This document shows positions 45,601 to 55,416 of a DNA stretch of 64,000 nt, piece after piece. Position 1 is the first letter of the stretch; every line of letters starts with the position of its first letter. This stretch comes from an uncultured Bacteroidota bacterium (lineage in GTDB: Bacteria > Bacteroidota > Bacteroidia > NS11-12g > UBA9320). The stretch is taken from NCBI GenBank assembly GCA_913043145.1, contig CAJWLP010000004.1, forward strand, positions 1 through 64,000, in the 5' to 3' direction. A model generated the notes under the pieces. The model ran no database searches. It saw only the letters and a list, made by a program, of their open reading frames with translations, and was not told the origin of the DNA. A program made the position numbers and the translations under genes.

Positions 45601-46344
45601 ATGGGCAAGACATATTTCGCTTCTGACTTTCATTTAGGAACCCCTGATTACACCTCATCATTAGTTCGTGAAAAAAAAATTGTTCAATGGCTAGAATCCA
45701 TAGAACAAGATTGCGAAAACCTCTTTCTATTAGGTGACATATTCGATTTTTGGTTTGAATATAAAACCACAGTTCCAAAGTACTTTAATAGATTACTTGG
45801 AAAGCTTGCATCAATGACTGACTCAGGAATTTCAATCTACTTTTTCAAAGGAAACCACGATATGTGGACATTTGATTACCTGGAAAAAGAAATTGGCCTT
45901 AAAGTTATAGATGAAGAATGGATAGGTGAAATTGATGGCAAAAAATTTTACATACACCATGGAGATGCTTTGTGGAAAGAAGAAAGAGGTTACAAGATTA
46001 TCCGCAAAATTTTTAGGAGTCGAATAGCTATATGGTTGTTTCGTCGTTTGCACCCAAATTTTGGAGTAGGATTCGCAAATTATTTAAGTAGAAAAAGCAG
46101 AAAGAAAAACAGTCAACTGGATCAAGTTGAAATTCCTTTAGAAAAAGAGTATCAGATTCTATTTGCTAAGGAATACTCCAAGACAAACTCAATCGATTTC
46201 TTTATTTTCGGACATAGACATAAACCACTTGAACATTTAATTAATCGTTCCACTAAAGTGATAAATCTTGGTGACTGGGTAACCCACTTTACATATGCAA
46301 CATTCGAAAATGATAAAGTTAAATTACATAATTATATCTCTTAG
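45601..46344 (+). CDS. lpxH: UDP-2,3-diacylglucosamine diphosphatase
   Basis: A 247-residue calcineurin-like phosphoesterase hydrolysing UDP-2,3-diacylglucosamine to lipid X in lipid A synthesis. Metal-site motifs are in order: S-D-F-H-L-G, L-L-G-D-I-F-D, F-K-G-N-H-D, Y-I-H-H-G-D and F-G-H-R-H. The length fits LpxH, although Bacteroidota LpxH-like proteins could also be other family phosphoesterases. A weak promoter box precedes it. Its 3' end overlaps the next gene by 35 nt. Confidence 0.87.
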   Translation: MGKTYFASDFHLGTPDYTSSLVREKKIVQWLESIEQDCENLFLLGDIFDFWFEYKTTVPKYFNRLLGKLASMTDSGISIYFFKGNHDMWTFDYLEKEIGLKVIDEEWIGEIDGKKFYIHHGDALWKEERGYKIIRKIFRSRIAIWLFRRLHPNFGVGFANYLSRKSRKKNSQLDQVEIPLEKEYQILFAKEYSKTNSIDFFIFGHRHKPLEHLINRSTKVINLGDWVTHFTYATFENDKVKLHNYIS

Positions 46345-47104
46345 TATTTTAAGTTCGCTTAAAGTAAAAGGTCAAGATACCCTTACCTTAAATAACTTAA
46401 AAAATATTTCTTATTTGAGTATCGATGCTAAAGGTAATAAGTATATTTCAGATGACTTATTGACGTTGTATAAATATGGCCCCAATAACAAATTAATAAC
46501 AAATGTAAACAACAAATCATACGGAAATATTACTAGTATTGATTGCTCTAATCCATTTGAAATTTATGTGTTCTACAAAGATCAAAATATTCTTGTATTT
46601 TTTGATAATATGCTCAACATAAGAGGTGAAGTTCGATTGAATGACTTTCAGATGAATAATGTTACTTGCGTATCAAGATCATACGACAACCATATTTGGC
46701 TTATTGATATGTCAGAAAATAAATTGTTGAAAATTAGCAAATCAGGAAAGAGACTAGCTGAATCTAACTATTTAAATTCAATCACTAGAAAGCAAATTAA
46801 TCCATTTAAAATATGGGAACTCAACGGACAAGTCCATGTTGCAGACTCAACACTAGGAGTCTTTACATTTGATATTTACACTACTCTAGATAAGACTTAC
46901 TATACCAAAAGTTTTTCTTCCATAACTTGTAATACTGATTATTTATATTACAATCAAAAGGGAGCAGTTGTCAAGTACAATAAAGCACTAAGAACTCCCA
47001 TAAATACAACCACTTATATTCCACGTAAAGCTAAGTTAGCCATTGAAAGTGATCGTCTATATTACTATTACGACAATAAAATAATTTCATTGAAACATCC
47101 CTAA
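46310..47104 (+). CDS. Exported propeller-like protein, unknown
   Basis: A 264-residue protein with a signal peptide ending V-K-G-Q near residue 21. The body has repeating strands of the type I-S-Y-L-S-I-D-A-K-G-N-K-Y-I-S and Y-K-Y-G-P, which suggest a small beta-propeller. No catalytic residues stand out. The start is the ATG at 46310, inside the lpxH coding region in another frame, so it is likely translated by coupling. The function is unknown. Confidence 0.6.
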   Translation: MIKLNYIIISLSILSSLKVKGQDTLTLNNLKNISYLSIDAKGNKYISDDLLTLYKYGPNNKLITNVNNKSYGNITSIDCSNPFEIYVFYKDQNILVFFDNMLNIRGEVRLNDFQMNNVTCVSRSYDNHIWLIDMSENKLLKISKSGKRLAESNYLNSITRKQINPFKIWELNGQVHVADSTLGVFTFDIYTTLDKTYYTKSFSSITCNTDYLYYNQKGAVVKYNKALRTPINTTTYIPRKAKLAIESDRLYYYYDNKIISLKHP

Positions 47105-47138
47105 AATAGTTTCGGTTGATTTGCCCATTCATTATAAA

Positions 47139-47146
47139 TACATTTG
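47139..47146 (+). promoter_or_regulatory. -7 promoter box before prfA
   Basis: TACATTTG matches TAnnTTTG and ends 6 nt before the ATG at 47153. A TTTG at 47120-47123 may be the -33 element, although the 15-nt gap is short. The box argues against the in-frame TTG at 47144, which lies within it. Confidence 0.6.
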
Positions 47147-47152
47147 CCATTC

Positions 47153-48217
47153 ATGCTTGAAACATTAGAAGGAATACATGCTAGATTTAAAGAGGTAGAA
47201 CTACTATTAAGCAGCCCAGAAGTAGCATCTGACATCAAACAGTTCACTAAGCTTAACAAAGAATATAGTGACCTAAAGCAAATTGTAGAACGCTACTTTG
47301 AATATAAAAATTTAATTGGAAACTTATCAGAGGCTAGAGAAATTATAGCAAGTAGCGAGGATCCTGAAATGAAAGAAATGGCTCGCGAGGAACTTGAAGA
47401 GCTAACAGCCAAGCAAGAACCTCTAGAGGAGGAAATTAAATTACTTTTAGTACCAAAAGATCCAGAAGATGATAAAAATGCAATGGTTGAGATACGTGCT
47501 GGAACAGGAGGCGATGAGGCTAGCATTTTTGCCGGCGACCTATTTAGAATGTACACGAAATTTTTTGATTCACAAGGATGGAAATATGAAACTATGGAAG
47601 CAACAGAGGGTACATCTGGTGGGTACAAAGAAATTATTATTAAAATAGAAGGAAATGAAATTTTTGGCACCTTAAAATTTGAAGCCGGTGTGCACCGAGT
47701 TCAAAGAGTTCCTGAAACAGAGACTCAAGGCAGGGTGCATACATCTGCCGCAACAATAGCAGTACTTCCTGAGGTTGAAGAAATTGATTTAAAAATAAAC
47801 CCTGCTGACATATCGCTTCAAACATCTCGATCTGGAGGTGCTGGTGGTCAAAACGTAAATAAAGTAGAAACAAAGGTTCAACTAACCCATAAACCATCTG
47901 GAATTGTAGTAGTTTGTTCACAAGCGAGGTCACAATTAGCTAATCGCGAAATAGCAATGGATATGTTACGATCAAAGTTATACGATTTAGAGCTCGTTAA
48001 ACGCAATGGAGATATTGCAGCTCAAAGAAAGACCATGGTATCAACTGGCGACAGAAGTGCAAAAATCCGGACTTATAACTATCCGCAAGGAAGAGTGACA
48101 GATCATCGAATAAATCTCACACTGTATAATCTAAACGGTGTGATGAATGGGGATATTGGCGAAATTATTGAATCGTTGAAATTAGCCGAAAATGCTGAAA
48201 AATTAAAAATGGGTTAA
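47153..48217 (+). CDS. prfA: Peptide chain release factor 1
   Basis: A 354-residue factor that ends translation at UAA and UAG. The domain order is normal: a coiled-coil N-terminal region, [11 protein letters not shown], then the peptidyl-hydrolysis loop G-G-Q at residues 231-233. The anticodon-mimic P-x-T region sits between Glu-rich strands, and the sequence ends [10 protein letters not shown]. The ATG at 47153 is used because the promoter box occupies the upstream frame. Confidence 0.96.
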   Translation: MLETLEGIHARFKEVELLLSSPEVASDIKQFTKLNKEYSDLKQIVERYFEYKNLIGNLSEAREIIASSEDPEMKEMAREELEELTAKQEPLEEEIKLLLVPKDPEDDKNAMVEIRAGTGGDEASIFAGDLFRMYTKFFDSQGWKYETMEATEGTSGGYKEIIIKIEGNEIFGTLKFEAGVHRVQRVPETETQGRVHTSAATIAVLPEVEEIDLKINPADISLQTSRSGGAGGQNVNKVETKVQLTHKPSGIVVVCSQARSQLANREIAMDMLRSKLYDLELVKRNGDIAAQRKTMVSTGDRSAKIRTYNYPQGRVTDHRINLTLYNLNGVMNGDIGEIIESLKLAENAEKLKMG

Positions 48218-48281
48218 CTTTTAGTTTTTATATATTTATTAACATAAAGACCTGTTTTTTGCCATTTTTAAGACAAAAAAA

Positions 48282-48289
48282 TATTTTTG
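48282..48289 (+). promoter_or_regulatory. Promoter of glnN
   Basis: A -33-type TTTG at 48258-48261 and the -7 box TATTTTTG are separated by 20 nt, close to the Bacteroidota consensus. The ATG follows 20 nt after the box, a longer leader than most in this window. Confidence 0.7.
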
Positions 48290-48309
48290 CATCATAAAAT
48301 ATACTTAAA

Positions 48310-50472
48310 ATGAGGTTTGAATCACTAAAAACAGTTTCCACAAGAAAAAACTTTACCAAAAAAGATAAATCTATTTCATTCACAGAGCTTTTTAATAGCA
48401 ATGTATTTGACGATTCTGCAATGCGAGACTTTCTCAGCAGAGAAGCCTATGAATCAGTCAGCAATTCAATTAAAAATGGGAAAACCATTAATAGAAAAAT
48501 GGCCGAACATGTAGCTTCAGGTATGAAGCGTTGGGCATTGAGTAAAGATGCAACACACTATACACACTGGTTTCAACCACTTACTGGTTCTACTGCAGAA
48601 AAGCACGATTCATTTTTTGAGCCTGAAAATGGTAAGGCCGTTGAAAAATTTACCGCAGGAGCTTTGGTTCAACAGGAACCTGATGCATCTAGCCTGCCAA
48701 GTGGTGGACTAAGGAACACTTTTGAAGCAAGAGGATACACGGCTTGGGACCCTTCTTCTCCAGCATTTATATATGAGAATACTGCTGGAAAAACACTTTG
48801 TATTCCAACAGTTTTTGTTTCATATAATGGTGAAGCTTTAGACTATAAAGCTCCATTGCTAAAGTCCCTTAATTTGGTGGATAAAGCAGCAACTGACATC
48901 TGTAAATATTTTCTGAAGAAAGTTTCATCTTGCACAGCTTCTTTAGGAATTGAACAGGAATATTTCTTAGTAGATGAAGCCATGTATCAAGCCAGACCTG
49001 ACCTGGTTATGTGTGGCAGAACACTTGTTGGACATGCTCCAGCAAAAGGACAACAAATGGATGATCATTATTTTGGATCTATTCCTGACAGAGTCTTTAA
49101 CTACATGTATGACTTAGAGGTAGAAGCGGCAAAAATTGGAATACCACTAAAAACAAGACATAATGAAGTTGCTCCAGGACAATACGAATGTGCACCAATG
49201 TTTGAGGATGTAAATCTTGCAGTTGATCATAACCAACTTTTGATGGATTTAATGGATGAAGTTGCAAAACGTCACCATTTCAAAGTATTATTACATGAAA
49301 AGCCTTTTGCTGGAATTAATGGGTCAGGAAAACACAATAATTGGTCGTTAATCACAAATACAGGAGTTAATCTGTTATCTCCGGGGTCAGATCCCAACTC
49401 GAATTTACTTTTCTTGACTATTTTTATAAATACAATTAAAGCATTACATGATAACTCTGATATAATTCGGGCAAGTATTGCCTCGGCATCTAATGATCAC
49501 AGACTTGGAGCTAATGAAGCCCCACCCGCTATTATTTCTGCATTTATTGGATCAAAACTAACACAGGTATTGAACGCTTTCTTGAAAGACTCAACTGCAG
49601 AGGATACCGACGAAAAAAAATCAATCAATATTGATAAAATTCCAGAAATATTTAGAGATAATACGGATAGAAACAGAACTTCTCCCTTTGCATTTACAGG
49701 CAACAAATTTGAATTAAGAGCCGTAGGGTCATCTACAAATTCCGCACAACCCATGACAGCTCTCAACACTGCAGTTGCTAATCAATTAATTCAGTTTAAA
49801 GCGAACGTTGATGCAGATGTAACAAAAGGGAAAGACCTCAAAAAGACCATCGTTCTAGAACTTAAAAAAGTTTTAAAAGATGCTAAAAATATACTTTTTG
49901 AGGGAAATAATTACAGTGATGAATGGGCAAAAGAAGCAAAAAAGAGAGGCTTGAGTAACATAAAAAATACACCAGAATCACTTAAAGCATATATAAGCAA
50001 ACAAGCCATAAATACTTTCGTTAAAAATGGCATCTTCACTAAAGAAGAACTTCATGCCAGATACGAAATAATGTTGGAAGATTACATGAAAAAAATCCAA
50101 ATAGAAGGTAGGGTTCTTGGAGAAATAGCATACTCTTATGTTCTCCCTCCGTCAATCGAATACCTAACTGTTGTTGCCGCCAATATTAAAACACTTAAGG
50201 AAGCAGGAATAGAAGTTGGTAAAGCACAAAAAGAACTCGTTCAGACCATAGCAGAACACATTGATATGGTAAAAACGAAGACAGATAAAATGGTGGAATC
50301 TAGAAAAAAAGCCAATAGCCTTCAAGATACTGAAAAACAAGCCATATCGTACCATTTTGATGTTAAAGAATCATTCGATGACATCCGCTACCATATGGAT
50401 AAACTCGAACAATTGGTAGATGATAAAATCTGGCAATTACCAAAGTACAGAGAATTGCTTTTTTTACGATAA
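48310..50472 (+). CDS. glnN: Glutamine synthetase type III
   Basis: A 720-residue cytoplasmic enzyme making glutamine from glutamate, ammonia and ATP. Type III hallmarks are visible: the long N-terminal region with H-W-F-Q-P-L-T-G, S-L-P-S-G-G-L-R-x-T-F-E-A-R-G-Y-T-A-W-D, G-x-E-Q-E-Y-F-L-V-D, E-V-A-P-G-Q-Y-E, G-I-N-G-S-G-K-H-N-N-W-S and the long helical C-terminus. Length is normal (type III about 700-730). It appears to be a single-gene unit with its own promoter, ending near an inverted repeat. Confidence 0.96.
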   Translation: MRFESLKTVSTRKNFTKKDKSISFTELFNSNVFDDSAMRDFLSREAYESVSNSIKNGKTINRKMAEHVASGMKRWALSKDATHYTHWFQPLTGSTAEKHDSFFEPENGKAVEKFTAGALVQQEPDASSLPSGGLRNTFEARGYTAWDPSSPAFIYENTAGKTLCIPTVFVSYNGEALDYKAPLLKSLNLVDKAATDICKYFLKKVSSCTASLGIEQEYFLVDEAMYQARPDLVMCGRTLVGHAPAKGQQMDDHYFGSIPDRVFNYMYDLEVEAAKIGIPLKTRHNEVAPGQYECAPMFEDVNLAVDHNQLLMDLMDEVAKRHHFKVLLHEKPFAGINGSGKHNNWSLITNTGVNLLSPGSDPNSNLLFLTIFINTIKALHDNSDIIRASIASASNDHRLGANEAPPAIISAFIGSKLTQVLNAFLKDSTAEDTDEKKSINIDKIPEIFRDNTDRNRTSPFAFTGNKFELRAVGSSTNSAQPMTALNTAVANQLIQFKANVDADVTKGKDLKKTIVLELKKVLKDAKNILFEGNNYSDEWAKEAKKRGLSNIKNTPESLKAYISKQAINTFVKNGIFTKEELHARYEIMLEDYMKKIQIEGRVLGEIAYSYVLPPSIEYLTVVAANIKTLKEAGIEVGKAQKELVQTIAEHIDMVKTKTDKMVESRKKANSLQDTEKQAISYHFDVKESFDDIRYHMDKLEQLVDDKIWQLPKYRELLFLR

Positions 50473-50490
50473 TTCATTTAATCGAACCTT

Positions 50491-50529
50491 AATTTGCATC
50501 CTCTTAATCATGTGAGGAGGATGTAAATT
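50491..50529. repeat. Near-perfect inverted repeat after glnN
   Basis: AATTTGCATCCTC (50491-50503) pairs with GAGGATGTAAATT (50517-50529), 13 bp with one G-T pair and a 13-nt loop. It is not followed by a clean T run, so it may be a weak terminator or RNA-stabilising hairpin. Confidence 0.6.
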
Positions 50530-50597
50530 AGAATTATATCTTTATTTTATTTGTTTTTGGGCGTATATTTTTTGATTTTTGACGTTCTTAATACAAT

Positions 50598-53198
50598 ATG
50601 AATAATCCATTATTGAACACCATTAAGATAATCTTCCCAATTGGTATAATTATCTTTCTAGCTAGTTGCAAGACTATATCTATGAAAAAAGCTGATGAAG
50701 CAATGCAACTTAAAAACTACGCTATTTCAGCAGATATGTATGACCAATTGGCAAGCAATACAAAACTCACTAAAGATGTTCGTCAAACTGCAGCCTATCG
50801 TGGAGCGGAAAGTTATAGGTACAATCACCAACCTAAAAAAGCACTCAAATTATATGTAAAGGCTAAAAAATATGGAGCCAAAGATCCAGTAGTTACTTAC
50901 CGAGTTGCACAAATGTATAAGCAACTTAATCAATACGAAAATGCCATTGAAAATTTCAAATATTATCAAAAAGAAATGCCTTCGGATGAGCGTGTCGAAT
51001 CGATGATAAAAGGATGTGAATCTGCTCTTAAATGGAAAGAAGAAAAAACAAGATATACCATAACACCCTTTAAACCAGCTAATGATAGAGCATCAGATGA
51101 CTTTTCTCCAGTATGGGCTGATCGAAAAAAGAAATCAATAATGTTCACCTCTGATCGAGAAGGTGGAGTATCTAAAAATCCCTACGACAGAACATTGAGA
51201 TTACACTCTGATGTTTGGCAAGTAAAAAAAGGAAAAAGTCGTGGTAAATCTGAAAAATGGAGTGAGGCAGAATTAGTTGAAGGGCTTAACACAAAGTATA
51301 ATGATGGGACCGTTACTTTTAACAGCCGAATGTCAAAAATGTATTTCACCCAGTGTAATGGAGAGTCAGGTAAAGAACCTAAGTGCAAAATATATGAGGC
51401 ACGAAAATCCGGAAAAGGATGGCAAATGAATCCTGAACCATTAAGTTTTTGCTCAGGTGCAGAAAATAATAACTGGAATTATGGACACCCTGTTCTCGCT
51501 AAAAGAGACAAAGTGATGTATTTTGCCTCAGACAGACCAGGAGGATATGGAGACACCTTAGGATTAGAAAAAACTAAAGATATTTGGATGGTAACATTTG
51601 TAAGACGAGGAAGAACATGGAGTGAACCCATCAACCTTGGACCAAATGTTAATACCGAATACAATGAGATGTTCCCATATGTTCATAAAGATGGTTCCCT
51701 ATATTTTGCCTCTGAAGGTCATCCTGGGCTTGGTGGATTAGATATATTTTACACTGTAAAAACAGACGAAGGTCCAACCGAATGGGCAATTCCCACTAAT
51801 ATGAAAAGTCCCGTAAATTCATCTGGTGATGATTTTGGCATCATTCTTAACGATACAAAGGAAGCTGGTTTCTTCACCTCGAATCGTACTAAAAGTCAAG
51901 ATGATATTTTTGAATTTACTATGGAGCCTATTGAGTGTACTCTCAAGGGGCAAGTTACGGACTGCGATAGTGGAACAGCCATTGGAAATGCACTAGTTGA
52001 AATTAGTAATAATGTTGATTCATTAATTATACGATTAAGAACCGATGAGCGAGGTTATTACGATACTAAAATTGGCATCAATAAAGAATACACAATAGCT
52101 GTTTCCAAAAGACAGGCTTATTATTACGATGCGAAGCCACAATACATAAGTACTGTTGGGGTAGAAAATTCACTCGATTGTCAATATGTAAAAGACTTTT
52201 GTCTTAAAAACACATGCAACGATGTATTTGTACTACCAATTTATTACGATTTAGCAAAAGCCTTTATTCGTTCAGATGCTAAACCTATTTTAGACGATTT
52301 GATTAAAACACTCAAAAAATATCCTAAAATGGCTGTTGAATTGGGCTCTCATACAGACTGTAGGGCATCCTTTGAATACAATAGAGATTTATCACAAAGA
52401 AGAGCTGATTCAGCCATTTCATACCTTATTGAAAAAGGTGGCATCAATCCCTTCCGTCTTGACGCTAGAGGTTATGGAGAGTCTCAGTTAGTAACCGATT
52501 GTCCATGTGAAGGTCCTGTTAAAAGTAGCTGTTCAGAAGATGAACATCAAAAAAACAGAAGAACTACAGTTAAAGTTGTAAACTGTAACTTTGATATTCA
52601 ATCCATCGGAGTAGATTACTCACAAAGAAATGACGAGGCACTGAATGGAAAGGGATCTATTTACAGTCCTTACCTGCTAGAAAAACAAAGAGAATTCCTT
52701 GAAAAAACAAAAGGAGATATTGACAGCTTCATGCGGGCTAAGGCAATTGAAGATAGCCTAACCCTTGTAAGACAAGCAGAGGAAGAGTTCTTAGCTAAAT
52801 ATGACTTCCTTCCTTTAACTCCTACAAAAACTGAAGGGACATACAGTGTCTATGGTTATGTTGGAAGAAAGAAAATCAGATTCCAATACACCGGGGAAGA
52901 TAGAAGAACACTGATGCCTCAAATCCTAGTTGAACAATTAATTAAGACTGGCAAATTAAGCCCTGAAGATTTTAGAGACTCTGGCACAAAAATTAAACTG
53001 TCTGATGGAACCAAAATCTATGGAACTTCATTTACACTAAAAGAGCTTAAAATCAATAACAAAATTTATACTAAGGTTAAATGTAAAATGACAAATACTA
53101 AAAAGCCAGTATTGGGATATAACTTGTTTGACAGAGAGTATGTTGATTTTGAAATTAAGGATAATAAACTTTGGTTGCTGAAAGATACTGAAGAATAA
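50598..53198 (+). CDS. PorE-like OmpA lipoprotein with retropepsin-like C-terminal domain
   Basis: An 866-residue lipoprotein with lipobox L-A-S-C at Cys24. TPR repeats cover about residues 25-150. PD40/WD40-like propeller repeats cover about 165-440 (F-S-P-V-W-A-D, F-T-S-D-R, Y-F-A-S-D-R-P-G-G-Y-G, G-L-G-G-L-D-I-F). A carboxypeptidase regulatory-like domain is at 445-535, and an OmpA peptidoglycan-binding domain at about 542-660 (S-H-T-D-C-R, N-R-R-T-T-V). This order is that of PorE-type T9SS components, which link the outer membrane to the cell wall. The extra tail (about 748-864) resembles a retropepsin fold, with L-S-D-G-T-K-I, L-K-I-N-N-K-I and P-V-L-G-Y-N-L-F, but the D-T-G-A active-site motif is Y-T-G-E (Tyr764-Glu767). 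No porP/sprF partner is adjacent. Confidence 0.8.
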   Translation: MNNPLLNTIKIIFPIGIIIFLASCKTISMKKADEAMQLKNYAISADMYDQLASNTKLTKDVRQTAAYRGAESYRYNHQPKKALKLYVKAKKYGAKDPVVTYRVAQMYKQLNQYENAIENFKYYQKEMPSDERVESMIKGCESALKWKEEKTRYTITPFKPANDRASDDFSPVWADRKKKSIMFTSDREGGVSKNPYDRTLRLHSDVWQVKKGKSRGKSEKWSEAELVEGLNTKYNDGTVTFNSRMSKMYFTQCNGESGKEPKCKIYEARKSGKGWQMNPEPLSFCSGAENNNWNYGHPVLAKRDKVMYFASDRPGGYGDTLGLEKTKDIWMVTFVRRGRTWSEPINLGPNVNTEYNEMFPYVHKDGSLYFASEGHPGLGGLDIFYTVKTDEGPTEWAIPTNMKSPVNSSGDDFGIILNDTKEAGFFTSNRTKSQDDIFEFTMEPIECTLKGQVTDCDSGTAIGNALVEISNNVDSLIIRLRTDERGYYDTKIGINKEYTIAVSKRQAYYYDAKPQYISTVGVENSLDCQYVKDFCLKNTCNDVFVLPIYYDLAKAFIRSDAKPILDDLIKTLKKYPKMAVELGSHTDCRASFEYNRDLSQRRADSAISYLIEKGGINPFRLDARGYGESQLVTDCPCEGPVKSSCSEDEHQKNRRTTVKVVNCNFDIQSIGVDYSQRNDEALNGKGSIYSPYLLEKQREFLEKTKGDIDSFMRAKAIEDSLTLVRQAEEEFLAKYDFLPLTPTKTEGTYSVYGYVGRKKIRFQYTGEDRRTLMPQILVEQLIKTGKLSPEDFRDSGTKIKLSDGTKIYGTSFTLKELKINNKIYTKVKCKMTNTKKPVLGYNLFDREYVDFEIKDNKLWLLKDTEE

Positions 53199-53214
53199 AT
53201 AAATTTAAAATCTA

Positions 53215-54369
53215 GTGAGTAGATATGAAATGAGAGGTGTCTCCGCCCAAAAAGAGGACGTACACCAAGCTATCTCTAACGTTGACAAGGGGATATTCCC
53301 CAACGCATTCTGTAAAATTGTTGAAGACTATATCGGAAAAGATGACTCCTTTTGTAATATTATGCATGCTGATGGAGCAGGCACAAAGTCATCCCTTGCA
53401 TACTTATACTGGAAAGAGACCGGTGATATTAGTGTTTGGAGAGGTATTGCTCAAGACGCTTTAGTGATGAATCTTGATGATATAATTTGTACAGGAGCAA
53501 CGGGTCCATTCTTACTTTCAAATACTATTGGAAGAAATAAGCACCTCATTCCGGGAGAGGTGATAAAAGAAATTATTGATGGATTTGAAGAATGCATCGA
53601 GACAATGCGATCGTTCGGAACGGATATAAAGTTTACTGGAGGCGAAACTGCAGATGTTGGTGATCTTGTTAAAACAATTATTATTGATAGCACTGTCGCA
53701 TGTAGGCCTCAAAGGTCTTCTATTATAGAAGTCGATATTAAATCATCGGATGTTATTGTAGGTTTTTCCTCTTATGGTCAAGCTACCTACGAAAAATCGT
53801 ATAACGCAGGAATGGGCTCCAATGGGCTTACGTCTGGAAGACACGATCTGCTAAAACACGACTATTATAATAAATACCCTGAGTCTTATGATGTTAACAC
53901 CAATGAAGATTACATCTATTCTGGTATTTTCTCACTGACCGATAACCTTAATGGAACTGATGTCAATATTGGCCAAGCACTTTTATCCCCAACAAGAACA
54001 TATGCCCCCATATTAAATCAAATTTTTAACAACAATGATTTAAAAGAGGCCATTCACGGGATAATCCACTGTACAGGTGGTGCCCAAACAAAGGTTATGA
54101 AGTTTTTAGACAAACCATTGCATATTATTAAAAATGATCTGTTGCCAATTCCACCTCTGTTCCAGATGATTCAATCTACTACTGAAACATCTATGAAAGA
54201 AATGTTTGAAGTTTTTAATATGGGTCATCGCCTTGAAGTATATTGTGATGAAAATATTGCCCAAGAACTCATAAAAATTTCTAATCAATTCAATGTTGAA
54301 GCTAAAATCATTGGGCGATGTGAAAAAGCCAATGAAAAAACTTTAACTATTAATGATATCTCTTACTAA
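53215..54369 (+). CDS. purM: Phosphoribosylformylglycinamidine cyclo-ligase (AIR synthase), Bacteroidota type
   Basis: A 384-residue AIR synthase-family enzyme of purine synthesis. It has R-G-V-S-A-Q-K-E-D-V-H-Q-A-I near the N-terminus, M-H-A-D-G-A-G-T-K-S-S-L, A-Q-D-A-L-V-M-N-L-D-D-I and F-T-G-G-E-T-A-D-V-G-D. The length and sequence fit the PurM variant of Bacteroidota, with a longer central insertion than E. coli PurM. The start is GTG at 53215, 16 nt after the preceding stop. It is followed by rlmN after 15 nt. Confidence 0.88.
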   Translation: MSRYEMRGVSAQKEDVHQAISNVDKGIFPNAFCKIVEDYIGKDDSFCNIMHADGAGTKSSLAYLYWKETGDISVWRGIAQDALVMNLDDIICTGATGPFLLSNTIGRNKHLIPGEVIKEIIDGFEECIETMRSFGTDIKFTGGETADVGDLVKTIIIDSTVACRPQRSSIIEVDIKSSDVIVGFSSYGQATYEKSYNAGMGSNGLTSGRHDLLKHDYYNKYPESYDVNTNEDYIYSGIFSLTDNLNGTDVNIGQALLSPTRTYAPILNQIFNNNDLKEAIHGIIHCTGGAQTKVMKFLDKPLHIIKNDLLPIPPLFQMIQSTTETSMKEMFEVFNMGHRLEVYCDENIAQELIKISNQFNVEAKIIGRCEKANEKTLTINDISY

Positions 54370-54384
54370 CATCTATTATAGCTC

Positions 54385-55416
54385 GTGATAAATATTCGAT
54401 CACTTTCTAAAATTGAACTAATTCAAGCATGTGAAGACCTTGGTGTGAAGAAGTTTAGGGCCAATCAGTTATGGGAATGGTTGTGGCAAAAAAGTGCTCG
54501 CTCTTTTGATGAAATGACTAATCTTTCAAAAGAATTTAGACAAAAACTCAAAGAAAAATACAGTTTTCAGATACTTAGCATTGCTCACTCACAAAAAAGT
54601 TCAGATGGAACCATAAAGTACGCATTTAAACTAAATGACGGGTTTTTAATTGAAGGAGTATTGATACCAACATCTAGTCGGGTTACCGCTTGTATATCCT
54701 CACAAGTGGGATGTAGTCTGAGCTGCACCTTTTGTGCTACTGGATTTATGAAAAGGGAACGGAATCTTAGACTTGATGAGATTTATGATCAAGTTGCTAT
54801 TTTAAAAAGAGAAGCTGAACGAGAATACAATATTAATTTGAGTAATATTGTCCTGATGGGAATGGGTGAGCCATTATTAAATTATGCCAATGTTCTAGCT
54901 GGTATTGAAAAAATAACTTCTCCCGATGGACTGGGAATGTCACCCCAACGTATTACCTTATCAACCGCTGGCATAGCTAAAATGATTAAAAAACTTGGAG
55001 ACGATCAGGTTAAGTTCAATCTTGCATTATCACTGCATGCTGCAAACAATGAAAAAAGAAGTGGTATCATGCCAATCAATGAAAGTAATTCACTAGAAGA
55101 TTTGATTGAAGCCATCAATTACTTTTACGATAAGACTAATACAAGAATTACGCTTGAATATTGTGTAATTAATGATATAAACGATGATCCTCTTGAGGCT
55201 GAAGAGCTTGTTGCCTTTGCACGTCAAATTAAGTGTAAGGTTAATTTAATTGAATATAATCCGATAGACTTGGCTGAATTCCAATCCAGCTCTTCTGAAA
55301 AGATTCATCGATTTGCAGAATATCTAGAACGTAACAAAATAATTGTTAACGTCAGAAGAAGTCGAGGTAAAGATATTGATGCAGCATGTGGCCAGTTAGC
55401 CAATAAAATCAGTTAA
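54385..55416 (+). CDS. rlmN: Dual-specificity RNA methyltransferase RlmN
   Basis: A 343-residue radical SAM enzyme that makes m2A at 23S rRNA A2503 and tRNA A37. The cluster motif C-x3-C-x2-C is Cys110, Cys114 and Cys117 in G-C-S-L-S-C-T-F-C. G-M-G-E-P-L-L-N-Y and the C-terminal R-R-S-R-G-x-D-I-D-A-A-C-G-Q-L carry the methyl-carrier Cys. The start is GTG at 54385. The stop overlaps the convergent DUF393 gene by 8 nt. It is likely co-transcribed with purM. Confidence 0.95.
   Translation: MINIRSLSKIELIQACEDLGVKKFRANQLWEWLWQKSARSFDEMTNLSKEFRQKLKEKYSFQILSIAHSQKSSDGTIKYAFKLNDGFLIEGVLIPTSSRVTACISSQVGCSLSCTFCATGFMKRERNLRLDEIYDQVAILKREAEREYNINLSNIVLMGMGEPLLNYANVLAGIEKITSPDGLGMSPQRITLSTAGIAKMIKKLGDDQVKFNLALSLHAANNEKRSGIMPINESNSLEDLIEAINYFYDKTNTRITLEYCVINDINDDPLEAEELVAFARQIKCKVNLIEYNPIDLAEFQSSSSEKIHRFAEYLERNKIIVNVRRSRGKDIDAACGQLANKIS

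Noticed and set aside
47293-47670. 125-residue reading frame opposite prfA
   Set aside because: It is the complement of a strongly conserved coding region with Ser-rich, low-complexity sequence; it is a shadow.
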